Origin: Apis mellifera
Taxonomy: Eukaryota; Arthropoda; Insecta; Hymenoptera; Apidae
Length of the DNA stretch: 64,000 bases
Reading direction: 5' to 3'
Assembly: GCF_003254395.2 (NCBI RefSeq)
Contig: NC_037651.1
Coordinates: 5,693,001 to 5,757,000 of the forward strand
The position numbers and the translations under genes were made by a program. Of this stretch, positions 1 through 11,229 are shown piece after piece. The notes below the pieces were generated by a model, which was given only the letters and a program-made list of their open reading frames with translations, was not told the origin of the DNA and made no database searches. How positions within the stretch are numbered: position 1 is the stretch's first letter; every line of letters starts with the position of its first letter.

Positions 1-570
1 ATCTATATTTGGGAACGAATCATGATTTTGATTTATAGGAATGCAAAAATTTCGATTTTGGACGAAAAGACTATAAGAATTGTGAATTTCAGGAATAGTT
101 GCAAAACTCCAATCTTTCCCTTTCGAGGTATTCCAAGAATACGAATCAGGAATATCGTGGAAAATTTTTATTCTTTCGTTTTAATAATACGTTAAACTTT
201 ATTAAACCTGGTGCATGGAGATATGCAACGCAGAAGACGGTCGTTCTTGACTTAGGGATTCACCTCGTAATCCCATAATCCTTGTTTGTAGTCTGATGCT
301 CTTGCAGCATCCCCGATACGTCAATCGCTATCGAGAAAGAAACTGAAACTTGTCCAAACACTAATTAAGATTTAGATGTTTTTCTGCTCATCAATAACAA
401 AATTATGGAGAGGTGATTAATCATCGTCCGAGTGGGAAACTTTAATTAGAGGGGGGAGGAAAAATGGCATTTAGATTGCATAATAGATAGCAGCCAAAGT
501 TTTGCAACATTTACAGAATATATTTTTTATCCCATATTTTCTCCCCCGCCTGTGTCGTTCTTTCCATAAA
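1..570. other. AT-rich unique DNA, no gene seen
   Basis: AT-rich non-repetitive sequence with no open frame of coding character, no strong splice-site pair and no tandem structure. A slightly more GC-rich patch lies at 210-340. I see nothing else to annotate. Confidence 0.6.
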
Positions 571-619
571 TTTCTTTCTTTCTTTCTTTCTCTTTCTTTT
601 TCTTTCTCTTTTTTTTTTT
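571..619. repeat. TTTC microsatellite / pyrimidine tract
   Basis: Imperfect TTTC repeats run into a T tract. The Lys/Glu/Arg-rich frame on the minus strand here is only a translation of this repeat. Confidence 0.9.
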
Positions 620-2454
620 GAAAAAATGCTGACGTATAGCATAAAAAAATTTTGATCCGTTTCATCGTGAACAGAGGATTTTTTTTTTTGTGTAAATTAT
701 GGAATATTGGAAATTATATACGATATTTCTAACTATCCGATATGAAGGAAGATTCATAACAAAAATTTCCCCGACAGACTTGATCCCTCGAGCAAAACAT
801 TCAGTTTGCTCTGCCATGAAAAATAGTTTGTTCAGACCCCCTGTATATTTTCAATGCCCGAATCGATATATCTGATATTGTTTGAACGCCATGAAATAAA
901 GAAACATTTATTGAATCTACGCAAATATGTAGAGACAAAACTTGATTCTGGTTCGAAATTTTCCGCGTTGAAGAAAAGTTTCGTAACAAAAATAAGTCAA
1001 ACAATAAAAAATATATCACCATATGCTCGAACATATTCGCCATCGATTCGAATCGTTACTGTTTTTATCAATCAATGGAAAAAGGAAAGAAAAAAAAAAA
1101 AAAAGAGACACGATCAAAAGTTACGAGTTAAAATTTCATAACCTCTCGAAAATAAATTCTATCCATCGCGAGTAAAATTATTGAATATTAAACTTATCGT
1201 CCTCGTCAAATTTCATCAATTTTTCATTTGAACAAATAGAGAAATCCTCCTCTCGAAATCTCTCGCGTGTATACATCCTCGATACGATTTCTTCCTCGAT
1301 CGTTTCCTCGCCGTTAACCGGATCCCCCGTGTCAATTACCACCCTGATTATACCCGTGTCCGTGTTTTAAAAGGCTGCGCCGAATGTTTTCACGCGCTCC
1401 TCTCCCAATATAACCAAGTTACACCGCGACCCATGAAGTTGAGCTTCTTTAACGAGTTCATTCTTGGGGACGAATTAATAGGTGTTATCCCCTTGATAGA
1501 ATTTAAGTAACGAGATTAAAACTAAAGGGAGTGAGGGGGGGGGAGGGGGAAGGGGGGCTCCTTTTCTCCACCGCGTGAAATTTCGTCGGCCCCTTTTCCG
1601 TCGCGTTAAAACACGCGGCGGAAAAGGTTCTTATTATCCCGTCCCGACCGATTATAAACGAAAAACCGAGAGGTGGAAAGGAATAATAATATTTACATTA
1701 ATTTAGACGGTGAAACATTTTCAATTAGCATTCCGTTTCCTCCGTCACGGTTTCACCATCGCGGTGTCACGCTACTCTCCCTCCTCCCCCGCCAGATAAC
1801 CGTTGTTTCGTTTCGTTTCGATCGAGAAAATGGCGGGCAACAACCGGATAGAAAATTAAAACACGCGTGCACGTTATTTGTTCAACACGTGAAAAAAAGG
1901 AGAAAGGCCTCGAATTCTCCATCTGTGCCGCTCAATCTATAATCCTGATAATTCAAATTATAAAGTGGGCGAATTAAAGCGTGGGATCACAGTGATTTAT
2001 TTATTCGATCGATTCTTTCACGAATTTTCTTTTAATTAAATCGCGAGGAAATTTGAAATCGCGTCTCTTCGTTGCTATTGTTCGTTTTTTCTTTTTCAGA
2101 AGTAATTTTTAAGTGGAGTGATTTTAAAGGAGGGAGGAAAATTAATTTAGAAATTACGCTTTTTATGGAGAGAGAGAGGGAGGGAGAGGGAGAAGCGTCA
2201 AATGCGGAATTCATCGAGGGAAAATTTTCATATCGAAAACGATTAAACGACGCGCAATTTTGTTATAATATTGCTCGCTAGTTAAAAGAATTCAATCGTC
2301 CATGACATTTATTTAATGGCTACGAGGATTCCGATATTAACTGTACAATTTAATTCGATACCGTCTCCATTTTCAAACGCATATATCCATCCAAACTTAA
2401 GCTTTCATTGCTACCGTTAAATGATAATAAATAAAATTGAGTAACGCCTCTTCC
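620..2454. other. AT-rich DNA with a CpG-richer patch, no gene seen
   Basis: From 620 to 1200 the DNA is AT-rich. The 95-codon plus-strand frame at 854-1141 is Lys-rich, has no splice context and ends in a purine tract, so I do not call it. From 1260 to 1900 CpG becomes common and a G-rich run sits at about 1533-1556. Around 2070-2099 there is a pyrimidine tract ending in TTTTTCAG, a good splice-acceptor look-alike, but the sequence after it is AT-rich and does not look coding. A GA-rich patch lies at 2166-2192. Confidence 0.5.
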
Positions 2455-2474
2455 AAAAAAAAAAAAAAAAAAAG
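2455..2474. repeat. A20 homopolymer
   Basis: Run of 20 A bases followed by a purine-rich stretch. No target-site duplication or retroposon body is evident on its left. Confidence 0.9.
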
Positions 2475-2499
2475 GAAAGAATCGTAGATAAAGGAGAAA

Positions 2500-2900
2500 T
2501 AGGTGGTTGAAAGTAACAATTATCCCCTGATACGGCTCGTCGTCGCTTCAAGATCAAAAATGGTAAAAGGGTGAACGGAGGAGGCCATTGAAGGAGAGGG
2601 GAGAAAAGGGTGGGCAGTATCCAAGTAACTCGGAATTAGGATTAAAGGTGGCCAAAAATTAAATCCTTATCTCGGCGGAGCCGACAACCAGGGCGAAAGG
2701 GGTGCGAGGAGGAGGAGGAGGAGGAACGAGTTCTTAGGGAAGAGTTCTCTTCTCTCGCCGGCTGTTGGGTCCTTGAGAGGGCGACACTTAATCTGACGCC
2801 AGCGCTGCAATTTCTTCCCATTAGCGGGTCTCCTTCGCGATTAAACATTTGCATAATCTCGGCACTCTTGTTATAATTCGGAGACATAATATATATTTAA
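2500..2900. promoter_or_regulatory. GC-richer unique island, candidate regulatory element
   Basis: The island stands out from its AT-rich surroundings by base composition and by lack of simple repeats, apart from a short GGA run at 2708-2722. It contains several homeodomain-type ATTA/TAAT cores (for example in the GGATTAAAGG stretch near 2640 and the CGATTAAAC stretch near 2840). The minus frame 2642-2887 is open but Ser/Arg-rich and has no splice sites, so I read the island as non-coding. Function is inference from composition only. Confidence 0.25.
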
Positions 2901-3382
2901 GAGCGTTCCACCGGATCAGCAATATGCGAGCCCGTTTCCGTGGATGGGATTTTCGGAAAATTTTATTGTTTCCCTCCTTTCCTTCTCTTTTTTTTCTTCC
3001 AATTTCGATACTCTTCTCTCCTTTTCTTCGCGCCTACGTTGAATCGTGAAATCGAGTTTCACTCCCTTTTTCGATATCATTTTGCATTTGATTACGTAAT
3101 CAGTGGAAGAAGAAAACTCAAAAGTGAAAATCTCGAAAATCTTGCTTCTAAATTTAGAAACTCTTAATTTCTTTTTCATGTAACGAATGCATTGGGATAA
3201 AAGTGAAGTGGAAAATTAATTAGAGAAAAGTTATATGAATCTATTTCAAACTTGTTCTCTCTTATTGCAGAACAGAACTGCGTTATACTACGCTGGATAT
3301 CGTTTGTTTGATATATTGTCGCGTATATGTGTGCACGTATATCGGGCTAATAGAGCGTGGACAATTTACAGAGCGATATAAC

Positions 3383-3383
3383 G

Positions 3384-3414
<31 letters not shown>

Positions 3415-3416
3415 GG
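3383..3416. repeat. GA microsatellite
   Basis: About 16 GA units with one interruption. It follows a TTGCAG acceptor look-alike at 3265-3270, from which a frame stays open through the repeat to 3535. That peptide is mostly Arg/Glu repeat, so I do not call it a gene. Confidence 0.9.
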
Positions 3417-3749
3417 CGATATTACGATCTTTCGTTTTAACGAACGATAAATCTAATTATAATTCGATTTATCACGAAGAGAAAATATGGAGGAATTGCG
3501 TGATAAACCGTTCGAAGAAACAATGTCCGATTTGATAATTATGCTGACAGTGGACTGGTTAGTTTTTCATCGGAGAGACTGAGCTCGTTTAATGCAGATT
3601 ACAGACGAATGCTAATGAAGGCTAATGAGATTTATAGGGGGCTGTACGCAAATAATGCCGTTGCGTAATGTACGCGCGCAATGTAACCTGTTATATAACC
3701 TTTCGATTACGAGGAGTATCGATAATTTCCATGGATACCTGATCCGTTC

Positions 3750-3777
3750 TCGTATATACGTTCACATGTATATACGA
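3750..3777. repeat. Inverted repeat, 10-bp arms, 8-nt loop
   Basis: The arms TCGTATATAC (3750-3759) and GTATATACGA (3768-3777) are perfect reverse complements around an 8-nt loop. It is AT-rich, so it may be chance or a cruciform-prone site. Confidence 0.75.
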
Positions 3778-4265
3778 AAATTCTACGTTTTTGGTATATC
3801 CCTCGGGTCGAGAAATGTTTCCTTCGTCCTTTTCGAACGCGATCGAAATTTCGAAATATAAAATATCGAATCGAATATTTGTTTCAACGTTATTACTTGT
3901 CTTGTCGAATAACTTCAACTCTCTCTTCTCGACTCTCGTCGAGAGAAAAAAATCCCAACTATTTTTGATTCTTTTTCTTATTGTCGATATTTGTAAACCT
4001 AACCTAACTTTTTTAAAAATAAGAATCGGTGTATATGAATACGAATAATATGTAGAGGAATATAAAATATCCGAAGCAAAGCAGTGTTGAGTAGTGTAAA
4101 AGATGTTAAAATATTTTTCAATTCCAATCATTTTGACGAAAAATCTTAATATTGGCAATGACGATGGAAAATCAACGTTGAGAGATAAAAGAACGACATT
4201 TCCAGTCTCCTGTTGAAAAGGGAGATATGAAAGAAATGGTGGTTTGAGAACCACTGTTTGCTCAC

Positions 4266-4487
4266 CTTCCTAAATTGGCGGGGACCACTTTGACGCGTCG
4301 ATGAGCTTCTATACCTCGTAGTGCTCTCAAAACTTCTCTTACCCTCCCGCGTTGTACGGTTGTACGCACTGAATCCACGTTTCTCCATAGAATATGATAT
4401 AACTCGGACAATTTATCGCCCAAGTGTGCGTGCGCACTGTTGATAGAGGCTGTTGCAGGTGCTCTCCGTTCTGTATCTACCATTAGC
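4266..4487 (-). CDS. Candidate internal coding exon, product unknown
   Basis: This is the most coding-like frame I find. Read on the minus strand it gives about 73 residues without low complexity: an N-terminal MVDTERRAPATAS stretch, then DKLSELYHILWRNVD, then a basic segment containing VREVLRALRGIEAHRR, ending KVVPANLG. It ends at an almost ideal donor, AAG|GTGAGC (GT at plus 4265-4264). The upstream boundary is less certain: TCTAG|G at 4487/4488 gives a 222-nt exon, phase 2 at both ends, and ATCAACAG|T further in gives the same phase. The main pyrimidine tract lies about 35 nt upstream of the first option, which weakens it. GC content rises inside the frame and falls outside. I do not recognise the family; the middle looks helical and amphipathic. 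The phase agrees with a proposed start exon at 21662-21819. The AT-rich 187-codon frame at 3691-4254 would lie in the following intron. Confidence 0.35.
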
Positions 4488-4559
4488 CTAGATTTTCGTT
4501 TCGACCACCCATTCGTTATAAAAAAGGGATAAAAAGAAAGGATTTCCACGATTACGTAT

Positions 4560-5280
4560 TTAAACTTCGAGCAAAAATTAAAGTTGCGTTGTATTCCATT
4601 GTTCCCCTTTATGACGAGAAAAATGTATCGTTTTGCACTTTGAAGGAAGAATAGGATTGTGTAACTATTCTTTGAAGGGAAATTAACGTAATTATTCGAT
4701 AGAAATAATTTTATTTAAGGAAATTTGTGATCATTAGGAATAAATTTAAAAATAAATATTAAAATTTTCGAAGAGCAGTTGAAGCATTGGATCTAAAATG
4801 GCACATTTTTTTTTTTATTTAAATTCTCGCGAATTCTCTGTATGAATATATTTTTTCAATTATTTCTATCTATCCACGAGGTTAAATTTCGAGTGAGAAT
4901 AAATATCATTATATTTTTGAAGAGGAACTCTTTATTATTAGATTCTCATTCGTTGAAAAAATATCTAGATAAATGATATGAACGGGGGTATAACACGTTT
5001 TAAAACGAAAATTTTTTAATCAAAATCCTTTTTTTCCGATTTTACTTTTATAAAAGCATATATATACAATTAGATTTCTATTATATTACATTTTATCTTT
5101 ATCTTATAAAATTTGAATATCGTATAATTTTAACATTTCTAAATATTTAAAGATCTAAAAATTTGGCGAAAAACATTTATCATTTCCATTACCTAAAAGC
5201 GATCAGATGTTCCAGCCTTAATCCAGCTATATAATTGGGAAAATACATTTACGATGACATAGATGCTTAAGATAATCAGG
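4560..5280. other. AT-rich unique DNA, no gene seen
   Basis: Strongly AT-rich with short A and T tracts. No open frame, repeat array or regulatory island is visible. Confidence 0.6.
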
Positions 5281-5284
5281 AATA

Positions 5285-5480
5285 TAACGGAGTGACTGGA
5301 AGTTCCGGGAAACCACTTTCCCGGAATTTAGTTTGATATAGAGCGATCCTTGTGCTAGCTAGCTTGCACAGAGCGTAATAGTAAGTTCCTTAATGATAGA
5401 AACAGTTACGGCGTATTACCTGCAAGTGTACATCGTTGTTTGCTATTCATTAGCCAGGATTATATTGGGGTGACCAATAG
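5285..5480. promoter_or_regulatory. Unique island with paired STAT-type sites, candidate enhancer
   Basis: A compact GC-richer island between AT-rich flanks. It holds two TTCNNNGAA sites in a palindrome (5303-5326), the palindrome GCTAGCTAGC near 5353, an ATTA core (CATTAGCC) near 5449 and CCAAT near 5475. There is no coding frame before 5481. Enhancer activity is inference. Confidence 0.35.
5303..5326. promoter_or_regulatory. Palindrome with two STAT consensus sites
   Basis: The arms TTCCGGGAAA (5303-5312) and TTTCCCGGAA (5317-5326) are perfect reverse complements around CCAC. Each arm contains the STAT consensus TTCNNNGAA (5303-5311 and 5318-5326). Insect STAT92E-type factors bind this spacing and closely paired sites favour cooperative binding. 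The match is seen directly; the binding is inferred. Confidence 0.5.
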
Positions 5481-5725
5481 ATGCTCGCAATTCTCTGCCT
5501 TTATGAGATTATTTCTCTAGATATCGCCGACGATTTTCACTGGCCCCCTCTCTTTCCTCGTTCAAAACTTAACGCGAAACCGATATTAATTATTCCGTCA
5601 ATATTGACGTGTCCCATATACGAATTAATCAGGAAACGATCAGATTCATCTTTGAATCTCAAACGAATCATTTGTAATAAGACAAAACAGTCTCAAATTT
5701 ACGCCAATCTCTCAAAATTAAAATC

Positions 5726-5960
5726 TTCAGAAACGGATTGAATCGTCGTGAAACAACTTCAAACTTAATGCAATTAATCAAAACGCGTTTCGATCATTCC
5801 ATTCGTCACAAAGAGAAGTTTAATTTGTGAAAATTAAAATCACGTATTGCAAGAAACATATTCTTCAGAAACATTCGATCAATCAACGTCGAACCACTTC
5901 AAATCTGATGATACATAGCGAAAAGCGTCTCGATTTCTTTTTGGCAAACGTTCAAAGATT
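5726..5960. repeat. Old degenerate tandem duplication, period about 138 bp
   Basis: Two stretches beginning CTTCAGAAAC (about 5726 and 5864) share the order of the blocks CTTCAGAAAC, AATC-GTCG-GAA, ACTTCAAA and GCGT-TCGAT, with many differences. This suggests an old duplication. Confidence 0.5.
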
Positions 5961-6634
5961 ATTCATCAACAAACGAAATTAAAATCACCGAAATGTTAAC
6001 ATCTTTCCTTCCAACACGCTCTCCATCAGACAGAAACCAACTTGCCCAAGTCGAAGCAGCGAGTAGAAGAGTCTCGACTCTTCCCAACCATAAATCGTCT
6101 TTGAACGATATCGGTGAAAGAGACTTGCGGCGATAAGGAATCTCTTTCTCTCTCTCTCTCTCGTTGCACGTCGATCGACGGCACAGCCGTGTAAAAACCT
6201 CGCTCCTCCATGGCGGACGTATCGATGCCTAAGAAGGCATAAAATCCGAAAATCCGCGAGATCCTTGCGATTTCGCTTCCCTCGATTTTACCTCTCCCCC
6301 CGCGTTCACTCAACTTTCTCTCCACCATCCTGCCGGAAACGGCAACAACGTTTAACACGGGTCCGGGTTCCCGAACATTCGTGCGAAATCTCCGTTAAGC
6401 CGAGCCGGCCAAGCTCGAGCTTTACAATCGACGTTCGAAATCGTCCGCTCCGTTGTTGTGCTCTGCGAGCCCACACCATCCAAACGATTGTCCTCTTCCT
6501 CTCCGTCTAATTTCCCGAGGAAACGTCGGGCAAAAGGGGAGAGGGGAAGAAAGTGGAAAGTGGCTCAGTTTCATTTCGATGATTGAATCGGGAGATACGT
6601 CCGTTCATTAGCTCGATGAGCCTCTGTTTTGCGA
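5961..6634. other. CpG-rich unique stretch, no supported gene
   Basis: Moderately CpG-rich, with a CT microsatellite at 6146-6165. A minus-strand frame (6358 downwards) begins MLNVVAVSGRMVERKLSERG and reaches a GAGAG|GTAAAA donor-like site near 6292. However, frames are open on both strands here and no acceptor or promoter is clear. I leave it as non-coding, possibly regulatory or 5-prime UTR-like. Confidence 0.4.
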
Positions 6635-6659
6635 TCCCATAAAACCCGGTTTTATGGGA
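6635..6659. repeat. 25-bp near-perfect palindrome (12-bp arms)
   Basis: The arms TCCCATAAAACC (6635-6646) and GGTTTTATGGGA (6648-6659) are perfect reverse complements separated by a single C. Transcribed from either strand it would need a few arm bases for the loop, giving a stem of about 10 bp. It is a strong cruciform or hairpin candidate, or a dimeric protein-binding site. Confidence 0.85.
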
Positions 6660-7332
6660 CGCCTCCTGTGTACGATTGTTCGTGAAGTGTTTTCAACTCT
6701 TTCCAAAGTTTCGTTATAATTGTGCCATCGTTTTTGTCAGTTTTTGTCGATACTTTCTTTCAATTTTCTCTCTTCTCTTCTCTTTCTTTGAATATTACAA
6801 TCTTGCGTTGAGATTAATCGTTTGCAGATATCTAAGAGTGGATCGTTTAAAAGTGTTTCAAGTGTGTTGATAAGAGATAAAGTACTCTTTGAGTGTCACG
6901 ATTTTCGTAGATTTTGAGAGTTTTGTATATGTGTATAAATAAGTATTTTTTGAATGTTTGGAGACTTTGAGGTAAAGTAATCGAGATGTCATTTTTGAAG
7001 ACTGTCTTTCTGAGTATCGAATTTTATAATTGTGTAATCGAAGTGCAATCTTTGAAATAAAATGAACTTTATGGATACTTATGGATAGGGTTGAGAGATT
7101 GTTTTGTAAAATAAAATTTTAGAGTTTTTTCGATTCTGTATTGTGAATGGATGGATTTTATTTTATTACTCGTATTTTATGTATATATCTCTGTTGGAAA
7201 TTTTCTGTAATGAAAAATTCCTTTTGATAAAATTTTATCAAATGGATTTATCACCGATCAAAAGAGAAGTCAAAGGAAACGAAATTATTATTGATATTCC
7301 TTTATCGTCTCAATTCTCTTCTTCAAATATTC
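6660..7332. other. AT-rich unique DNA, no gene seen
   Basis: T-rich sequence with degenerate GTAATCGA-type repeats around 6970-7040. The frame 7143-7478 is Lys/Ile-rich and includes the A21 tract, so it is not a credible protein. Confidence 0.6.
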
Positions 7333-7353
7333 AAAAAAAAAAAAAAAAAAAAA
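7333..7353. repeat. A21 homopolymer
   Basis: Run of 21 A bases followed by AAAG/GAAA repeats. Confidence 0.9.
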
Positions 7354-7811
7354 GAAAAAGAAAGAAAGAAACAAAAATTATACAAAAGAGAGAGAACCAT
7401 ATCAATCTCACATCAATTAATTTCGAAGGGATCATCTGTATCACGATCGTCCAGAGAGTTTCTTGGTATCAGGGTTAAACACAACTTTCTTCGAAAGTTG
7501 ATTTATATATCCTATGGAACCGACCGATCCTCGGAATGATCGATGCTCCCCAATCCATAAGCAACTCCCTATACCAGGCTGGATCGAAATTCATCCAATT
7601 ATTGGCGAATTCGATGGGCTATAACTAAATATATCGTCTTCCTAGCGGGGTTGAAAAGAAAAAGAGAGGGAAAGAGTGTGTAATCGAGGGACGAGGAATT
7701 CGTGAAAGCAACCCTCCTTTTCCACCTTTCAACGACTTTCGTACTTTCCACGAATATATATATGTACGTTGACACAATGATTCATTTTTAAAACATTACG
7801 ATTAATTTAAA
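7354..7811. other. AT-rich unique DNA, no gene seen
   Basis: No coding frame. A short GA-rich patch lies near 7655-7680. It leads into the tandem array. Confidence 0.6.
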
Positions 7812-8950
7812 AAATTTCCAATTATCTTATTTCGAAATTATTTAATTCACAAATATAAATTTCATAAGTAATATCATTTTTAAAATATTAATCTCGATAG
7901 AAAATTGTCTACTCGTTTCTCACAATTTTTTAATTCGAACAAATATCTCGTTTATTTTCGATTACCAAAGCTTGTATTAATTTTTCCAAAAAATTCAAAT
8001 TTCCAATTATCTTATTTCGAAATTATTTAATTCACAGATCTCGTAAGTAATATCAGTTTTAAAATATTAATCTCGATAGAAAATTGTCTACTCGTTTCTC
8101 AATTCAATTCATTTCTCACAATTTTCTAATTCGAGCAAATATCTCGTTTATTTTCGATTACCAAAGCTTGTATTAATTTTTCCAAAAAATTCAAATTTCC
8201 AATTATCTTATTTCGAAATTATTTAATTCACAGATCTCGTAAGTAATATCATTTTTAAAATATTAATCTCGATAGAAAATTGTCTCGTTTCTCAATCCAA
8301 TTTATTTCTCACAATTTTCTAATTCGAACAAATATCTTATTTATTTTCGATTACCAAAGCTTGTATTAATTTTTCCAAAAAATTCAAATTTCCAATTATC
8401 TTATTTTGAAATTATTTAATTCACAGATCTTGTAAGTAATATCATTTTTAAAATATTGATCTCGATAGAAAATTGTCTCCTCGTTTCTCAATCCCAATTT
8501 TCTCACAATTTTCTAATTTGAACAAATATCTCATTTATTTTCGATTACCAAAGCTTGTATTAATTTTTCCAAAAAATTCAAATTTCCAATTATCTTATTT
8601 CGAAATTATTTAATTCACAGATATAAATCTCGTAAGTAGAATCATTTTTAAAATATTTTCGATAAAAAATTGTCTACTCGTTTTTCAATCCAATTCATTT
8701 CTCACAATTTTCTAATTCGAACAAATATCTTATTTATTTTCGATTAAAAAGCTTGTATTAATTTTTCCAAAAAATTCAAATTTCCAATTATCTTATTTCG
8801 AAATTATTTAATTCACAGATCTCGTAAGTAATATCATCTTTAAAATATTGATCTCGATAGAAAATTGTCTACTCGTTTCTCACAATTTTTTAATTCGAGC
8901 AAATATCTCGTTTATTTTCGATTACCAAAGCTTGTATTAATTTTTCCAAT
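7812..8950. repeat. Tandem array, about 6 units of 185-198 bp
   Basis: Copies of the block AAATTTCCAATTATCTTATT start at 7812, 7997, 8193, 8386, 8580 and 8778, so spacings are 185, 196, 193, 194 and 198 bp. Each unit also carries ATTTTCGATTACCAAAGCTT (with small changes) and ends TTTTTCCAAAAAATTC. Units are AT-rich, close to each other and unlike the other arrays. Copies 2 to 6 contain CACAG followed within 5-11 nt by GTAAGT (GTAAGT at 8043, 8239, 8432, 8632 and 8824), which resembles a splice acceptor next to a splice donor. Confidence 0.95.
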
Positions 8951-9790
8951 TTGTCACATTTCTAAAAAAAATCCTACAATTACCGAGCATCGTTCGATCA
9001 TTTACATTTCACTTTGTTCTTCTTCGAGCAACATATATAGATTCGATTATTATTTTCCTTTCTACGAAAAGGAAAAAAGAAAACAATTATTTCTACTCTT
9101 CCTGCGTAGAAACAACCAGCCTCGATCCCTGTCGTGCGAAGGGTAGGAAGGAAAGAGAAAGGGCGAGAGGCAAGTAAATCTGTTCCAATTCCCCCACGTT
9201 CCTTGGCCCGCTTGTCCCTTCACTTATTCCTTGCACCCTACTTGCGGGGATCCCAAGGGGGTCGCTTATTCCCTTAAGCCCGTTTCCATCGCGGATGTAC
9301 GACGCCGTTCCACCCGCTGCTCTCCTCTCCGCCTTTCATTAACCCTTTCCGTTAAACCGTTGTTTGTACAAGACTCGCCGAAAGACCCGCCGCGATTCGA
9401 ATCCAACGCCGCAATTTCGCCGCGTTTTAAACGTTTCTTGGAGAGGGGAGGGACGAGGTTCCACGTCGATCGAGATGGATTCGATGTTTTCGTTCGAAAA
9501 ACAGGCGGATTTGTTGTTCGTGGAATTCCACGAATTGCGAATCGTACGATTCTATTAATGTCAACAGAAGTGTTGGAGCTCGCGTATGGAAATTTATTTA
9601 TTTTCTTTTCGAACGTAATACGCGTTACGGTATATTTATTACTTTGGATTAGACTTTCCTCTCCTCCTCTGTGTGTACATTGGAATATCGTTTCTCGGGT
9701 TAGTAACATGTCGTATTGCGCCGTGAAACGAGCTGTCTGCTTTATTCTCTATTCTCGTGATTGGAAGAAAAAGAAAGTATAAAGTATAAA
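8951..9790. other. CpG-rich region with long open frames on both strands
   Basis: From about 9180 the DNA is CpG-rich. A plus frame (9231-9782) and a minus frame (9266-9709) are both long and overlap almost fully. Dual open frames in CpG-rich DNA usually reflect shortage of TA-containing stops rather than coding. Neither translation shows a domain I recognise and neither has a matching pair of splice sites. A promoter or first-exon region is possible. It contains the 18-bp palindrome at 9517. Confidence 0.35.
9517..9534. repeat. 18-bp perfect palindrome
   Basis: TTCGTGGAATTCCACGAA equals its own reverse complement. It is a possible dimer-binding site; the centre GTGGAATTCCAC is fully symmetric. 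Confidence 0.85.
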
Positions 9791-11220
9791 TGCAAGAGAT
9801 ATGTTGTGAGAGATGTGCGAATGGAATGTGTAAGTGTTAAAAATGTGAAAAGTGGCGAAGAATTAACGAGCAACCGATTAAATTTGACCGTTTCTCTTCA
9901 CTTTTTAGGTTATAGTAGAACACGTTGATTGATTTGATCATTAATTCACGGATAACTTCAAAGGGAGCGTGAATCTTCGTCTGCTATTTTGTGTAACGTG
10001 CAACCTACTATTTTCTCCCGCTGTTTATCTACGAGGGAGAGGAAAGAGGAGGCCCGAATCTGTTCAAACTCGTTAATATTAAATTATCGTGGGCGACGAG
10101 AGTTGAGTTTAAGTTCGGGATTATTATGATAAACGAACTTTTTACGCTTTTTAAAGTGATGGAACGCGCGTAAAAGTGTGTGGGGGCGCGTAAAACTATT
10201 AATGCGGCGAGGTTGCGGCGACCTTGAGTCCTTCCTCCACCACCGCGAATATCGAGAACGATAATCGTGGATGGAGTTTTAAACGTGCGCAATACGGCGC
10301 AATACCCGTGGAGTTTGCTTATTATCTGATACAGTACTATATAATTCAACTGTGCAGAATTTTTATATTAGGAAATATTTCAAATTTTCCTTTTTGGATA
10401 ATTATTGAAGTAAATTTTTCTCTTGTCTCTTGTTTCAATGAATTTTGTATATTGGATATAAACGATTGGCAAAAGTTTTCAATCGTATTTGTTATATAAG
10501 ATTGCACATATTTTTCACGTGATATATATTTAATGATATAGAGTGAGAAATAGACTAATTAAATAATACTGTTTTCTTTTTCTTTTTGGCTACAGGGAAG
10601 AAGAAATATCGCGGTTCGATGGGATAGAATGAAGGAAGGAAATAAAATATCAAAAAGGGGAAGTGGTCGGTGCTTAAAAATAGCAATTATCAGCTGTTCC
10701 CTTTAATAGAAAGAATTATCGAATAAAGTGGGGATTTTTAAGCACTTAGTTAGGAACGATTAATAATCGACAATGGGGGGAGAGGATGCTCGACTCGTTT
10801 CGATTCGTTTCGTTCGGGGGAAACTTTAGCAATTACTGATATTCTCGCGTTGGGCGGGAACGAGAAGGAGGAGAAAACATTAAGAGTTTGATAAAAGTGA
10901 GATTTCTTCGGGAGAGGAGAGTAAATTAAAATCCGCTTAATAAATTAAGCGATTAGTCAAGGTCTACTCATTTTTCTTTCTTTTTTTTTTTTAGGCTACT
11001 TCCCCTTTCGAAAAATCAAGATCCCTCTCTTCGACGTCAATGAAAATTACTCAAATTTTTATCTAAAAAAAAAAAAAAAAAATCAAAATTCCTCTCCTCT
11101 CTAAACATCGTCCGTTTCAATCCCTCTGCTTAACGAGCTTCTCTCGAAATCGCTTAATATCCCCATTTTTCGCGATCAATTTACTTTCTTTCAACGTTAT
11201 TAACCCGAATTTCGTTCCAA
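9791..11220. other. Mostly AT-rich DNA with two acceptor-like sites
   Basis: Two good splice-acceptor look-alikes occur on the plus strand: TTCACTTTTTAG|G near 9909 and TTTTTGGCTACAG|G near 10596. The second is followed by about 36 open codons (beginning GRRNIAVRWDRMKEG) with no donor. I do not call an exon. A CpG-richer patch (10170-10330) and an A18 tract (11065-11082) are also present. Confidence 0.4.
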
Positions 11221-11229
11221 GGCGGGGGT

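Noticed and set aside
780..1140. Possible transposon end (CCCCCTGTATA near 836) and transposase-like frame
   Set aside because: No matching inverted end, no target-site duplication and no transposase motif; the frame is only Lys-rich.
3271..3535. Exon after TTGCAG at 3270
   Set aside because: The open frame is mostly GA-repeat translation and has no donor.
3691..4254. 187-codon open frame on the minus strand
   Set aside because: AT-rich, Phe/Ile/Ser-heavy, no domain, no splice context; it lies where an intron would follow the 4266-4487 candidate.
7812..8950. CRISPR-like array
   Set aside because: Units are directly abutting tandem copies of about 190 bp with no spacers; the DNA is eukaryotic.
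9231..9782. 183-codon plus frame as a gene
   Set aside because: A 147-codon frame is open on the other strand over the same DNA, so low stop frequency from CpG richness explains it.
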